This document shows, in pieces, positions 17,028-26,369 of a stretch of 36,842 nucleotides of DNA. The position numbers were made by a program, and so were the translations under genes. Source of the stretch: Methanobrevibacter sp. (GTDB taxonomy: Archaea; Methanobacteriota; Methanobacteria; Methanobacteriales; Methanobacteriaceae); contig NZ_JAUNXX010000003.1 in the NCBI RefSeq assembly GCF_030539555.1, forward strand, positions 60,699-97,540, read 5' to 3'. The number at the start of each line of letters is the position of its first letter. Position 1 is the first letter of the stretch. Below the pieces are notes generated by a model, which saw nothing but the letters and a program-made list of their open reading frames with translations, ran no database searches and had not been told where the DNA came from.

Positions 17028-18869
17028 ATGAAACGTATAATTCCCGACACAAGTGCTGTCATAATAGGTGCGATAAGTGAAATCATTGAAAAGGAAGACC
17101 TGGACTATCCGGAAGTCATTGTACCTGAGGCGGTTGTCTGTGAACTTGAGCATCAGGCCAATGCCAATAGAAGTGAAGGCAGAAAAGGTCTTAAAGAGCT
17201 TCAAAAATTACAACGCTTACAATATGAAGGTGAACTGGCAGTTAGCTTTAAGGGTAGGCGTCCCACAAACTATGACATCAAATATGCTAAAAGCGGCGAG
17301 ATTGATGGTATTATCCGTGATCTGGCAAGATCAGAGATGGGCACATTATTAACAAATGATAAGGTACAGGCAGAAACTGCAAAAGCGCAGGGAATTCCGG
17401 TTTACTTTTATGAACAAAAATATGTTGAAAAAGCACTGTCAATTGAAAAGTTCTTTGATGATGAAACAATGTCAGTGCATTTAAAGGAAAATGTTTGTCC
17501 GATGGCTAAAAAAGGAACTCCAGGACACATTGACTTTGTTGAACTTGAAGATAAACCTTATTCATATGCAAAAATTCATGATATTGTAGATGAGATTCTA
17601 GATAAGGCAAACAGCGATTCAAAAACCTATTTGGAATCTGCAAAAGAAGGATCATTTGTCGTGCAATCAAGAGAATATAGAATTTCAATAGCTTATCCTC
17701 CATTTTCAGAAGGTCTGGAAATCACTGCAGTAAGACCTGTTGCCAATATCGATTTGGATGAATATCACCTTTCAGACAAACTGCTTGAAAGAATAAGAAC
17801 CAATGCTGAAGGAATCCTGATTTCAGGTTCTCCGGGGGCCGGAAAATCCACATTCGTACAGGCCATTGCAAAATACTACTCATCAAAACTGAATAAAATT
17901 GTAAAGACAATGGAATCTCCAAGGGATTTGCAGCTTCCGGATGAAATAACACAATACAGTCCACTGGAAGGCAGCATGGAAAATACTGCAGATGTGTTAT
18001 TGCTTGTAAGACCGGACTATACAATTTATGACGAACTTAGAAAAAATACAGACTTCAACATCTTTGCAGACATGAGATTGGCAGGTGTTGGAATGATTGG
18101 TGTAGTCCATGCAACCCGTCCAATCGATGCAATTCAGAGGATTGCTTCAAGAGTTGAACTGGGAGTAATTCCATCAATCGTCGATACAAGCATCTACATT
18201 GAGAATGGTAAAGTTACAAGCGTTTATGAGACAAAAATGACTGTTAAGGTTCCAAGCGGTATGAAAGAAGCGGATCTTGCAAGACCTGTCATTGAGGTTC
18301 GTGACTTTGAAACCGGAGAACTCAAAAACGAAATTTACACATACGGTGAACAGACCATTGTAATGGATATGGACTTAGTGAATGGAACTGAAAGCGGTGA
18401 AAAACAAAAATCATCTGTTGATAAAATTGCCGAAAAAGAAATTTTAAGAAAAATCAAAAGAATTCTTCCTAAAAAATGCAAAGTGGATGTTGAAGTGATT
18501 TCCCCCGAAAGGGCAAATATCTACATACCTGACGAATATGTTCCAAAAATCATCGGTAAAAACGGTAAAAGAATAGCTGAAATTGAAGATGAAATTGGAA
18601 TCAGTCTTGGAGTGGAAGTAATTGATGAAAAACCTGTTAATAAAGCTCCATTTGAAGTGGATATTGTTCACACCAGAAAACAGCTGATTTTAGATTTGGG
18701 AAGAGAAAACGGAAGGCAAAACTTTGATGTTTACATTGAAGGAGAATACTTGCTTACTGCAACCACCTCAAAAAAAGGTGAAATTAAAATTAAAAAAGGA
18801 ATTGAACTATCCGATTTCATTATAGAGGCTATTGAAATGGGATTAAAAATTACTGCTACAAGAAAGTGA
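17028..18869 (+). CDS. PIN domain / PilT-like ATPase / KH domain protein
   Basis: A 613-residue archaeal protein of the COG1855 type. An N-terminal PIN nuclease-like domain (PDTSAVI..., acidic residues in EIDGIIRDLA and LLTNDK) is followed by a PilT/VirB11-like ATPase with Walker A ISGSPGAGKST (about 266-276) and a Walker B-like region, then a KH RNA-binding domain with the loop IIGKNGKRI (about 511-519). The architecture suggests RNA processing or ribosome-associated work, but the function is not established. The start ATG 17028 lies one base after the hisI stop; ATG 17013 would overlap hisI. The ribosome binding site is weak, so translational coupling is likely. Confidence 0.9.
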   Translation: MKRIIPDTSAVIIGAISEIIEKEDLDYPEVIVPEAVVCELEHQANANRSEGRKGLKELQKLQRLQYEGELAVSFKGRRPTNYDIKYAKSGEIDGIIRDLARSEMGTLLTNDKVQAETAKAQGIPVYFYEQKYVEKALSIEKFFDDETMSVHLKENVCPMAKKGTPGHIDFVELEDKPYSYAKIHDIVDEILDKANSDSKTYLESAKEGSFVVQSREYRISIAYPPFSEGLEITAVRPVANIDLDEYHLSDKLLERIRTNAEGILISGSPGAGKSTFVQAIAKYYSSKLNKIVKTMESPRDLQLPDEITQYSPLEGSMENTADVLLLVRPDYTIYDELRKNTDFNIFADMRLAGVGMIGVVHATRPIDAIQRIASRVELGVIPSIVDTSIYIENGKVTSVYETKMTVKVPSGMKEADLARPVIEVRDFETGELKNEIYTYGEQTIVMDMDLVNGTESGEKQKSSVDKIAEKEILRKIKRILPKKCKVDVEVISPERANIYIPDEYVPKIIGKNGKRIAEIEDEIGISLGVEVIDEKPVNKAPFEVDIVHTRKQLILDLGRENGRQNFDVYIEGEYLLTATTSKKGEIKIKKGIELSDFIIEAIEMGLKITATRK

Positions 18870-18873
18870 TAAC

Positions 18874-19620
18874 ATGAAAATTGGAGCATCCACATTGGCC
18901 GGACTACATGAAAACCTGGAAGACATTTTAGACTTTATTGAAAATCTTGGACTGGAATATGCTGAATTAGTACATCAATTTCCCTATGAAAATATTGATG
19001 CGGATTTTTTGCAGAGTTATAATTTAAAATATTCGATACATTCCCCTTTCATGGATGTCAATATTGCATCCCTTCAGGAAAAAAGCAGAAGTAACTCTAT
19101 TGAGCAAATCAAAAACTCTATCGATTTGGCCAATAAAATTGATGCAGAATGTGTTGTAGTACACCCCGGACTGATGCCTTTTTTAGCAAGACCATTTGAA
19201 TATAAGGTATATGAAGTGGCAAATAGCTCCATTAAAGAGCTTGGTGATTACGGTAAAGATTTAGGTGTTAATGTAAGTATTGAAAACATGCCCACATTTG
19301 AAGGTATGATTTATAAAGATATGAAAAAACTTGATGAAATTCTCAGAGAATATGAAATGTCTATGACATTGGACATCGGTCATGCCAACCATGTCGGATA
19401 CTCCGCAGATGAAATGTATTTTGATTCAATTAAACACATACATGCCCATGATAATTATGGTGATGATGACTCACACCTTGCTTTAGGTGAAGGCTCTATT
19501 GATTTAAAACGTATCATCAATACTTTTGAGTCAAAAAATTATGATGGCATCTACATCATTGAAGTAAATGATAAAGATTCTATTAAAAAAAGTTATGAAT
19601 TTATAAAGAAAAACTTCTAA
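18874..19620 (+). CDS. TIM-barrel sugar phosphate isomerase/epimerase-like protein
   Basis: A 248-residue protein of the xylose isomerase-like/AP endonuclease-2 TIM-barrel superfamily. Likely metal-binding strands are AECVVVHPGLMP, VSIENMPT, MTLDIGHANH, HIHAHDNYG and IYIIEVND, which supply the expected His, Glu and Asp ligands. The substrate is unknown; endonuclease IV, epimerase and isomerase activities all occur in this fold. The start ATG 18874 follows the stop of the PIN-ATPase gene by four bases with GTGATAAC ahead. Its stop overlaps the convergent hef stop by four bases. Confidence 0.85.
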   Translation: MKIGASTLAGLHENLEDILDFIENLGLEYAELVHQFPYENIDADFLQSYNLKYSIHSPFMDVNIASLQEKSRSNSIEQIKNSIDLANKIDAECVVVHPGLMPFLARPFEYKVYEVANSSIKELGDYGKDLGVNVSIENMPTFEGMIYKDMKKLDEILREYEMSMTLDIGHANHVGYSADEMYFDSIKHIHAHDNYGDDDSHLALGEGSIDLKRIINTFESKNYDGIYIIEVNDKDSIKKSYEFIKKNF

Positions 19621-21935
19621 AGAAGTCTTTTTTCTTTAATCTTTTTGAAATACAGATATTTGGAATCGATGACCTTTTTAATATTTTCTGCTGTTTTTTT
19701 ACCTATCCCTTCAACTTCCTGAAGTTCCTTTTCGGAAGCATTGATTATATTGCCAACAGTCCCGAAATGCTCAAGCAAATTTTTAGCATTAACAGGCCCG
19801 ATATTAGGTAAAGATTCCACAATGAAAAGTTGTTGGTCCAATAAACTGAGGGGCTTTTTATCAGTTCTAATTTGAACAGGAGTTCTTTCACCATTTTGTT
19901 CTCTAATGGCAATTCTTTTTATCATTGCAGCAGTGTCTTGTGCATTTCTGGTAGGTATGATGCTGATTCCAAAGTCCAGGGCGATTGATGCAATGGATCC
20001 TCTTATTGCATTTGCATTAATCATGCCGCCGTACAAATCATCCCCCTCAAGAATCAATATAGGCTTTTTGAATTCCTCAGACAATTCACGGGCTTGCTTG
20101 AATAATCTTTTATCAATAATGGAATCGACAAAATCCTTTGCAGTCTTTCTCTCAATAGCCACCTCATCACTAACCTGATAATCTGCAACAGCCATTGATT
20201 GAACCTTAACATCCATTTCCATTTCGGTCAAATGTCTGATTACTTTTGAATTGCCTTCTCTTGAATCCGCATAAACTATTGGAAAATTATTTTCTTTTTT
20301 AGGTCTTTCTAGAACCTTGACTTTCTTTTCATTTTCCATTTTTAATGCAGCTGAAGCATTCAACTCTTCTAAAACATCAGGGTCGATTAATTGATTCTTC
20401 ATATTAATCTCCTTATTTACACTTGACCAATAATAACCTTCATCCCTTGTTCCGTTGGTTATTAACACTTTTACACGACCGGTTCTTTTACGACCTGTCC
20501 TTCCCCTTCTTTGAATCATACGTACTTCTGAAGGGACCGGCTCATATAAAATAACTAAATCAACAGCAGGAATGTCAATGCCCTCTTCAGCAACACTAGT
20601 TGATAGAAGTACATCGTATTCACCCATTCTAAATGATTTTATAATGGCTTTTTGCTGTTTTTGGGTTAAACCTTTTTCACCATCCTTGGTAGCCTGGCCA
20701 AAGAATTTGGCTGATTTGATTCCCTCTTTTTCAAGTTTTTGATGAATCATTTCAAGGGTATCCCTGTATTGAGTAAAAACAATGATTTTAGATGAAACAT
20801 CATCTTCATTATCTGTAAATCTTTTAGACTGAAGTTTGGTTTGACCGCCTTCAGAACCCAGTTCCTTTTTAAGAATTCTGGTAAGTTCTCTTAATTTTGG
20901 ATGTTCCCAACCATGTTTTTCAGCTTCTCTTGCAAGTTTTACAGCACGACTAAAATTATCATCCCACATTAGAGATTTTGCAGCTTTTGTTTGTTTTTTA
21001 CGCAACCTTGCCACATATTTATTGAAAGTTGATACACCCTGAGTTTCAATTAACTCCTGAGCATGCTGGACATTAATTACGGCACTCAATATTGAAATGG
21101 CTTGGAATAACTCTTTATCAGGATTAGCAGATCTTGCAATTTCACCCTGTATTCTCGCCCTTGCCTTTAATATGTCTACCTTATTAACTGCAACAGTTCT
21201 AATAACACTCATATTCTTTAAAGCTTTCAATCTAATTTTTAATGCTTTATCGATACTGGTTTTGATTTTTTCAAGTTCCTCACTCATCTTAACTCTGACC
21301 CAATCAATTTCAACAGGATTGAAGTAAGGTTTTACATCACTGTCATCTTCAGTTTTAACAACAATATTTTGGATGTATAAATTTTGACATACTTCCTTAA
21401 TTTTTAACTTGTCAGACCCCGGAGAAGCAGTTAAACCCAAAATAAGATTAAAATTAGATTCCTGAACATATCTTGATGCCAAATAAACATAGGAATAGGA
21501 TCCGACACCGTGGTGGCACTCATCAAAAACAATTAATGAAACACTGCTTAAGTCATAACGGCCGTTTAACAAATCAGATTCAACAGTCTGAGGTGTTGCA
21601 CAGATAATTCTTGATTCTTCCCATCTTGTTACTCTCTCATCGGTTTTTACAGCACCTGTTATTGAAGTGCATGGAAGAGTCAGAAACTCTTTAAAACTAG
21701 ATTCATGCTGAATGGCTAAAGGTTTGCTTGGTGCTAGAACAAGAACTTTTGAATTTTTAACTTTATGAAGTCTATCAGCAGCTACCAAAATAGCTACGAT
21801 TGTTTTACCTAATGCTGTTGGTGCAACAACCATAGTATTTCCTTTTTTTAAGACATCCCCTGCAAGAATCTGTTGATAAAGTCTTGATTCAATAGAATTC
21901 TCTTTTATTAAAGGATGATTAATATAGCTTGCCAT
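19617..21935 (-). CDS. hef: Hef, fork-specific helicase/nuclease (XPF/FANCM family)
   Basis: A 772-residue DNA repair enzyme that unwinds and cleaves stalled forks. The N-terminal SF2 helicase has APTALGKT (about 38-45), motif II as FDECHHGVG (DECH rather than DEAH), LTASPG, TQYRDT and QRRGRTGR. The C-terminal XPF nuclease has ADSREG and the core AIERKTAKDF, with all acidic and basic catalytic residues present. Two helix-hairpin-helix motifs close the protein (SLPNIGPVNAKNLL, VEGIGKKTAENI). ATG 21935 follows GGAGG; GTG 21947 is inside the binding site. It appears monocistronic. Confidence 0.96.
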   Translation of the reverse strand: MASYINHPLIKENSIESRLYQQILAGDVLKKGNTMVVAPTALGKTIVAILVAADRLHKVKNSKVLVLAPSKPLAIQHESSFKEFLTLPCTSITGAVKTDERVTRWEESRIICATPQTVESDLLNGRYDLSSVSLIVFDECHHGVGSYSYVYLASRYVQESNFNLILGLTASPGSDKLKIKEVCQNLYIQNIVVKTEDDSDVKPYFNPVEIDWVRVKMSEELEKIKTSIDKALKIRLKALKNMSVIRTVAVNKVDILKARARIQGEIARSANPDKELFQAISILSAVINVQHAQELIETQGVSTFNKYVARLRKKQTKAAKSLMWDDNFSRAVKLAREAEKHGWEHPKLRELTRILKKELGSEGGQTKLQSKRFTDNEDDVSSKIIVFTQYRDTLEMIHQKLEKEGIKSAKFFGQATKDGEKGLTQKQQKAIIKSFRMGEYDVLLSTSVAEEGIDIPAVDLVILYEPVPSEVRMIQRRGRTGRKRTGRVKVLITNGTRDEGYYWSSVNKEINMKNQLIDPDVLEELNASAALKMENEKKVKVLERPKKENNFPIVYADSREGNSKVIRHLTEMEMDVKVQSMAVADYQVSDEVAIERKTAKDFVDSIIDKRLFKQARELSEEFKKPILILEGDDLYGGMINANAIRGSIASIALDFGISIIPTRNAQDTAAMIKRIAIREQNGERTPVQIRTDKKPLSLLDQQLFIVESLPNIGPVNAKNLLEHFGTVGNIINASEKELQEVEGIGKKTAENIKKVIDSKYLYFKKIKEKRLL

Positions 21936-22003
21936 AATATCCTCCACAATTTACCAGTAACCTATTATGATATAATCTTTAATTATTATATAAAGTGTTA
22001 GTG

Positions 22004-22015
22004 AGAGCATTTGAA
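22004..22015 (+). repeat. Short dispersed motif, partial copy (AGAGCATTTGAA)
   Basis: Matches the first 12 bases of the motif at 8460 and 25059, in the hef/Mur ligase spacer. No palindromic element follows it here. It may be a remnant or a chance match. Confidence 0.3.
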
Positions 22016-22054
22016 AAATAATATTAAAATTTTAAGTTGCAGAAAACATTTGAA

Positions 22055-23578
22055 TTATAAATCATGAATCACAGACTTGAATTTTGTGGCTGCTTCACCG
22101 ATTGCTACTATCATTTCACAATCCAAATTCAAAGCTTTCTTTATTCCATCCCGAACATCTTTTTTATCTGCCCCGAGAGTTCCTTGCTTTTCAAAGTCGC
22201 TCATATGATTTAAAAATATTCTGTCGTTTAATCTGGAATTCTCATGTAACTTTTCAATAGCTATTTTTTGGGATGCATGTGATGCGGGAACTATGAATTT
22301 TGAAAATTTGAGTACACTATTGAAAATTTCCAAATCCCCGACATATCCAGATTCTGAAGACACTGTAATAACAGTTGTAAAGTCTCCGAATAATTTTTGG
22401 AATTCCTTTAAAACTGTCTGAACACCTGCAGGGTTATGAGCATAATCTACAAAAACAGTTTTGCCTTTAACTTTATCTACTCTTTCCATTCTTCCTTCAA
22501 CACCAGTAAAAGTAGATACGACTTCAAGTATTTTATCATATGGTAAGTTTAAAAATTCATGAGCGGCAATTATTACGCCAGTAACATTATAAACATTGTG
22601 AAGGCCATCTATAGCCATTTTAACAGTTAATTTTTCTTCAGGAGTGTGTAAATCAAAAGTTCTGTTTGTTAAATCAACGTTTGTTGCAATGTAATCCACT
22701 TGAGGGGTTGTCAGACCACATTTGCAGAAGTAATAGCCGCAACCTGAAATAATTTCCTTAACAGCAAGTTCATTGCCGCAAACGCATTCCTTAATGCCAA
22801 TGGAATCCGGGCGTTCATCAACTCCAAAGGTAATGATTTCACCATCAAATTCGTATTTTCTTAAAAGACCCATAATGGTTGGGTCATGACCATTTACTAT
22901 CAGTTTTTTATGATTTAATTCTTTGATGAATTCTCCTTTAACATTGGCATAATCCATAAAGCTTCCCAGGTCATTTAAATGATCAGGAGTGATATTTGTA
23001 ATTAAACCTGCAGACATGTCAGTATCCCTGACAATTCTTTCAACTGTTCCCGGCACGCCAAAGGTACCTACTTCCAAAATTCCGACTTCCGCATTTAATC
23101 TTGCCTGTAGGATTGGAATAAACTCTGCATTCCCCTGCATTCCTTCCAAATTATGCTGGCAGGGAATAATTCCATTATCTTCAGCCACTTTTTTAAGTAA
23201 AGTGGTTGTAGTGGTTTTTCCGTTTGTGCCAGTTATTCCAAATACTTCTTTTTCAGGCTTGAAAATTTCAATAATATCAGTCAATTCCAGAACAGGTTTA
23301 TTGATTCTTTTATACATTTCAGAATCTTTTGGTAAACTTGCAGGAGGAATAATATAATCACATCTGTTGAAAAATGCATCCGGTGTTCTGCCATAGAAAA
23401 CATCAATGTCATAACCTTCCAAGGCACTTGCAAATCTGCAATCACGTTTTTGTGATAAATCTGTTCCGATGACATTAAATCCTCTTTCTTTAAGTATCCT
23501 AGCTATTAAATTACCATTAGCTCCGCAAACACCAATTACTCCAAATGTGGTGCCTTTTTTAAAATCAGACGCATTCAT
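22055..23578 (-). CDS. Mur ligase family protein with MurT-like zinc ribbon (probable pseudomurein peptide ligase)
   Basis: A 507-residue ATP-dependent Mur ligase. An N-terminal Rossmann-like domain (FGVIGVCGANGNLIA) is followed by the P-loop GITGTNGKTTTT (about 114-125), the LEVGTFGVPGT and NITPDHLNDLG segments, and a C-terminal ligase domain with VDYAHNPAGV. Between them, cysteines at about 265, 267, 280, 285 and 287 (ECVCGNEL and GYYFCKCG) form a zinc ribbon like that of MurT. Methanobacteriales use Mur-like ligases to build pseudomurein peptides, and a role there is the best inference; the added residue is unknown. ATG 23578 overlaps the upstream ligase gene by 14 bases, so the two are coupled. 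Confidence 0.88.
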   Translation of the reverse strand: MNASDFKKGTTFGVIGVCGANGNLIARILKERGFNVIGTDLSQKRDCRFASALEGYDIDVFYGRTPDAFFNRCDYIIPPASLPKDSEMYKRINKPVLELTDIIEIFKPEKEVFGITGTNGKTTTTTLLKKVAEDNGIIPCQHNLEGMQGNAEFIPILQARLNAEVGILEVGTFGVPGTVERIVRDTDMSAGLITNITPDHLNDLGSFMDYANVKGEFIKELNHKKLIVNGHDPTIMGLLRKYEFDGEIITFGVDERPDSIGIKECVCGNELAVKEIISGCGYYFCKCGLTTPQVDYIATNVDLTNRTFDLHTPEEKLTVKMAIDGLHNVYNVTGVIIAAHEFLNLPYDKILEVVSTFTGVEGRMERVDKVKGKTVFVDYAHNPAGVQTVLKEFQKLFGDFTTVITVSSESGYVGDLEIFNSVLKFSKFIVPASHASQKIAIEKLHENSRLNDRIFLNHMSDFEKQGTLGADKKDVRDGIKKALNLDCEMIVAIGEAATKFKSVIHDL

Positions 23579-24956
23579 ATTTTTTACTTCCCTTCTCAAG
23601 TCCTTTCATAATTTTATCCACAGTGGTCAATCTATCATAAGCTATTAACGGACCCATATGCAAAATAATATCTCCCGGTTTGGAATATTTGAATGTTAGC
23701 TCTGCTGCCTTTTCTATTGTTTCTACTGCTACCTTTGTAATGTCCGGATTATCGATTGCATCCAATATCTCCTGGGCTGCTTCCATTTCAACCTCTTGGG
23801 TCACTTCATTAAATCCACTTGCAATAACTGCCTTCAAATCATATTGCCCGACCAATTGACCTACTTCAGATTTATCCCTTACAGATAATGTATCAAAATG
23901 ATCTAAGAATAACACAACTTCATCATCCTTAAAGTAATCCAATGTAATCTTCATTCCATCATATAGAAATGCTGAGTCAAGAATAATCTTTCTGCCATTA
24001 TATATTCCCACATTATCCATGTGTGCAGGAAGACCTTTAAAATTAGTTAAAGCTTTGATGATGTCCTCTTTTTTGATGCCGTATGTTAATGCCACTGCAC
24101 TGGCCCCGACTGAATTTTCAAAAAAGTAGCTCATCATATAAAATGGCGTAGTGAATGAATCACCGGAATATTCTATTGTTAAAGACTCATCACCTACAGT
24201 TCCCTTAAAATCGACATTTTCGTCCAAAGCATAATAAAGAGCATTTTCCCGGCGGGGACTGATAATATCAAAGCATGAGTTGTTTGCAATAACGGTTTCA
24301 CTCATTTTTTCCAAAATCAATTTCCTTTCTCGATATTTTTCAACAGAGCCTCCAAATTCAGATAAATGGTCTTCAGCAATATTTGTCAAAAGTCCAATTT
24401 TGACATTCAAATTATTTAAAAGACCAATTGTCCCATGAGGGAGTTCAAAAATAGCTATATCACAATTTTTAGATTTTTCTGTAACAATACCATCAATAAT
24501 AGCTTCAGACACTAAATTATTTACCAGGGATGAACAGGACCATACCTTGTATCCTGCAGATTTGAATATGCTTGTTGTGATGAAAGTTGTTGTAGTCTTG
24601 CCCATTGTTCCTGTAATTCCAATAATGTCTACCGGAATTAACTCCTGAACAATTTTGGAAAATTCCTCATTCGTAAGAATTTTAACATCAGAATCATTGA
24701 TTAACTTGGCTATTGGAGCAGAAGCAGGCAAAGTAGGTGGCATATAGACAGCTTCAATTCCATCCAAATTAGGGTTTTGATTATTTAAATCTAAAATAAC
24801 GCCTTCACTTTCCATTTGTTTTAAACTTCTTTGAAATTCAATTTTAAAAGAAGACATTTCTTTTAAGTCCGTGATAATTACTTTATGGCCCAAATAATTC
24901 AACAATCTTGCAACGGGCCTACTAGCATTTCCGGCACCAACTACCAAATAATTCAT
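23565..24956 (-). CDS. Mur ligase family protein (MurC/MurD-like, probable pseudomurein ligase)
   Basis: A 463-residue ligase with an N-terminal Rossmann domain (LVVGAGNASRPVA), the P-loop GITGTMGKTTTT (Met in place of the usual Asn), NIAEDHLSEFGG, and a C-terminal domain with LDSAFLYDGMKIT in place of the usual DYAHNP region, then LHMGPLIAYD. It belongs to the Mur ligase superfamily and probably acts in pseudomurein assembly alongside the overlapping downstream ligase. The atypical C-terminal site suggests an unusual substrate. The start ATG 24956 follows AGGAATTG; TTG codons just upstream are alternatives. A palindromic repeat sits about 27-71 nt upstream of the start. Confidence 0.85.
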   Translation of the reverse strand: MNYLVVGAGNASRPVARLLNYLGHKVIITDLKEMSSFKIEFQRSLKQMESEGVILDLNNQNPNLDGIEAVYMPPTLPASAPIAKLINDSDVKILTNEEFSKIVQELIPVDIIGITGTMGKTTTTFITTSIFKSAGYKVWSCSSLVNNLVSEAIIDGIVTEKSKNCDIAIFELPHGTIGLLNNLNVKIGLLTNIAEDHLSEFGGSVEKYRERKLILEKMSETVIANNSCFDIISPRRENALYYALDENVDFKGTVGDESLTIEYSGDSFTTPFYMMSYFFENSVGASAVALTYGIKKEDIIKALTNFKGLPAHMDNVGIYNGRKIILDSAFLYDGMKITLDYFKDDEVVLFLDHFDTLSVRDKSEVGQLVGQYDLKAVIASGFNEVTQEVEMEAAQEILDAIDNPDITKVAVETIEKAAELTFKYSKPGDIILHMGPLIAYDRLTTVDKIMKGLEKGSKKYECV

Positions 24957-24982
24957 CAACAATTCCTCACAATATCTTAAGT

Positions 24983-25027
24983 GTGCAAGAATACCTTTAC
25001 TTCTTTTAAGTCAAGGATGAATTGCAC
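24983..25027 (-). repeat. Palindromic repeat element, copy C, in the Mur ligase leader
   Basis: Outer arms TGTGCAA (24982-24988) / TTGCACA (25022-25028) enclose an inner stem CCTTTACTT (24994-25002) / AAGTCAAGG (25008-25016) with one mismatch. On the minus strand the flanks GTGCAATTCATCC and GGTATTCTTGCA are identical to copy A at 8625-8667. The inner stem sequence differs but pairing is kept. It may also fold in the 5' leader of the Mur ligase transcript. Confidence 0.7.
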
Positions 25028-25040
25028 AAAAAAGGAGAGG

Positions 25041-25059
25041 CATTACTTTCAAATGCTCT
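25041..25059 (-). repeat. Short dispersed motif, copy at the Mur ligase leader
   Basis: On the minus strand it reads AGAGCATTTGAAAGTAATG, the same as the 8460 copy with one added A. It precedes copy C of the palindrome by 13 nt in the same relative order as at 8460/8625. With adjacent bases it can form a small hairpin (GCATT/AAATGC). Confidence 0.5.
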
Positions 25060-25180
25060 CTTGCTAATTTAATATTATATCTTTAAATATATAATAGTTA
25101 TTTGTACCATGATTAATTTTCTTTGTGGTGTTAACAAATTTAAAGTTTTAAAATTTCAAAAAAAGAATTTTTGAGAAAAC

Positions 25181-26368
25181 CTATTCAAACTGAATAAGAT
25201 TTTCTACATCATTATAAACAACATCCAATCCACACATTGATGGAACATAGTTCGCTGCTTTTGCTGAATTTACACCAATCACCTCAAAGCCCATATCTTC
25301 AATAGGAGCCACAACCATACAGGTATCACAGACAACATTACCTCCTGCACTCTCAATGGTTTGAGTATAGCCCATCCTATCAGCAGTTGCTTTAACACTG
25401 ACAGATGTGCAAATCCATAACTTATTTTTAATGGTTTTGCCCTTAACAATGTTAGCTACCTGTTTAATTTCTTCAAGTGATGCATGAGGACAACCCAAAC
25501 AGATTAGGTCAGGTTCCTTGTCAGTTGTAGATAATTTTTCACGAGTGGATAAAATTTCTTTTTCAGTGATAAACATTATATCTTCAACTTCCCCCTTACC
25601 GGCAATATCCGCTTCAGGAGTAACGTTTTCAACATGATACAATGCAACAGAACCTGATGATGCCAATGCCGCACCCAAGGTTTTCAAATCATTGTTATTT
25701 GGAATATTCTGAAGTTTGAAGTATGGAACACCTCCACCAACAACTTTTCCAATGACATAACCTAATGCTCCAAAATCGGCGCCCTTCAACTCGCAATTTA
25801 CATTGACTACAAGATTAGCTTTTCTGTTCTGCTCTAAATGAAAACCATATAAAGGAGTCTTTCCAACAATTGCTGCGGCAAGTGCGGCAGGTCCGCCTTC
25901 ACGATTGGTTCTAGCACCAATTACAGAATTACCATATGCAACTGCAGATGATTCAGACCAGGATATGTGATCCCTAAATCTTGGAACATTTCCAACCAAA
26001 TAAGGAGTACAAGTACAAGTTTTAGCTATTCCAAGTTCCCCATAAGCGTCTACGATTTGATTTTGTTTAATTGCAAACTCTCTCGGAAATCCTAATTCTT
26101 CCCAGTTATCCAAATCAGTTCCTGGAGGGTTCAATGAAGCATTTACACTAGCAACGCCCAAACCATCACCAGCCAAATCCTCTAAATATTCCAATCCTGC
26201 TTCCCCAATAGTTTTATAAGAAACACCTGACACCTGTGCGGAAGTGATATCAACTAATTTGGAAGCGCCATAGATATCGCCTAATGCAACTAAAATATCC
26301 ATGCTTTTCCTAATAGTCTCTCCAAACTCCCCATCACACATTTGTTCTTCTTTTTTTGTTAAAAACAT
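25181..26368 (-). CDS. Aconitase X-type phosphomevalonate dehydratase, large subunit
   Basis: A 395-residue protein of the aconitase X (DUF521) catalytic family. In archaea this is the large subunit of phosphomevalonate dehydratase, which makes trans-anhydromevalonate phosphate in the archaeal mevalonate pathway for isoprenoid lipids. Visible signatures are [38 protein letters not shown]-like [20 protein letters not shown] and CDTCMV; the last cysteines with the CTC motif fit iron-sulphur ligands. The small subunit (DUF126) is not in the window. ATG 26368 gives the typical MFLTKKEE start, two bases after the recJ-like stop, so it closes the kae1-recJ operon. Confidence 0.9.
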   Translation of the reverse strand: MFLTKKEEQMCDGEFGETIRKSMDILVALGDIYGASKLVDITSAQVSGVSYKTIGEAGLEYLEDLAGDGLGVASVNASLNPPGTDLDNWEELGFPREFAIKQNQIVDAYGELGIAKTCTCTPYLVGNVPRFRDHISWSESSAVAYGNSVIGARTNREGGPAALAAAIVGKTPLYGFHLEQNRKANLVVNVNCELKGADFGALGYVIGKVVGGGVPYFKLQNIPNNNDLKTLGAALASSGSVALYHVENVTPEADIAGKGEVEDIMFITEKEILSTREKLSTTDKEPDLICLGCPHASLEEIKQVANIVKGKTIKNKLWICTSVSVKATADRMGYTQTIESAGGNVVCDTCMVVAPIEDMGFEVIGVNSAKAANYVPSMCGLDVVYNDVENLIQFE

Positions 26369-26369
26369 A

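Noticed and set aside
19617-21935. DECH instead of DEAH in Hef as a sign of inactivation
   Set aside because: The substitution is tolerated in SF2 helicases and all other helicase and nuclease motifs are intact.
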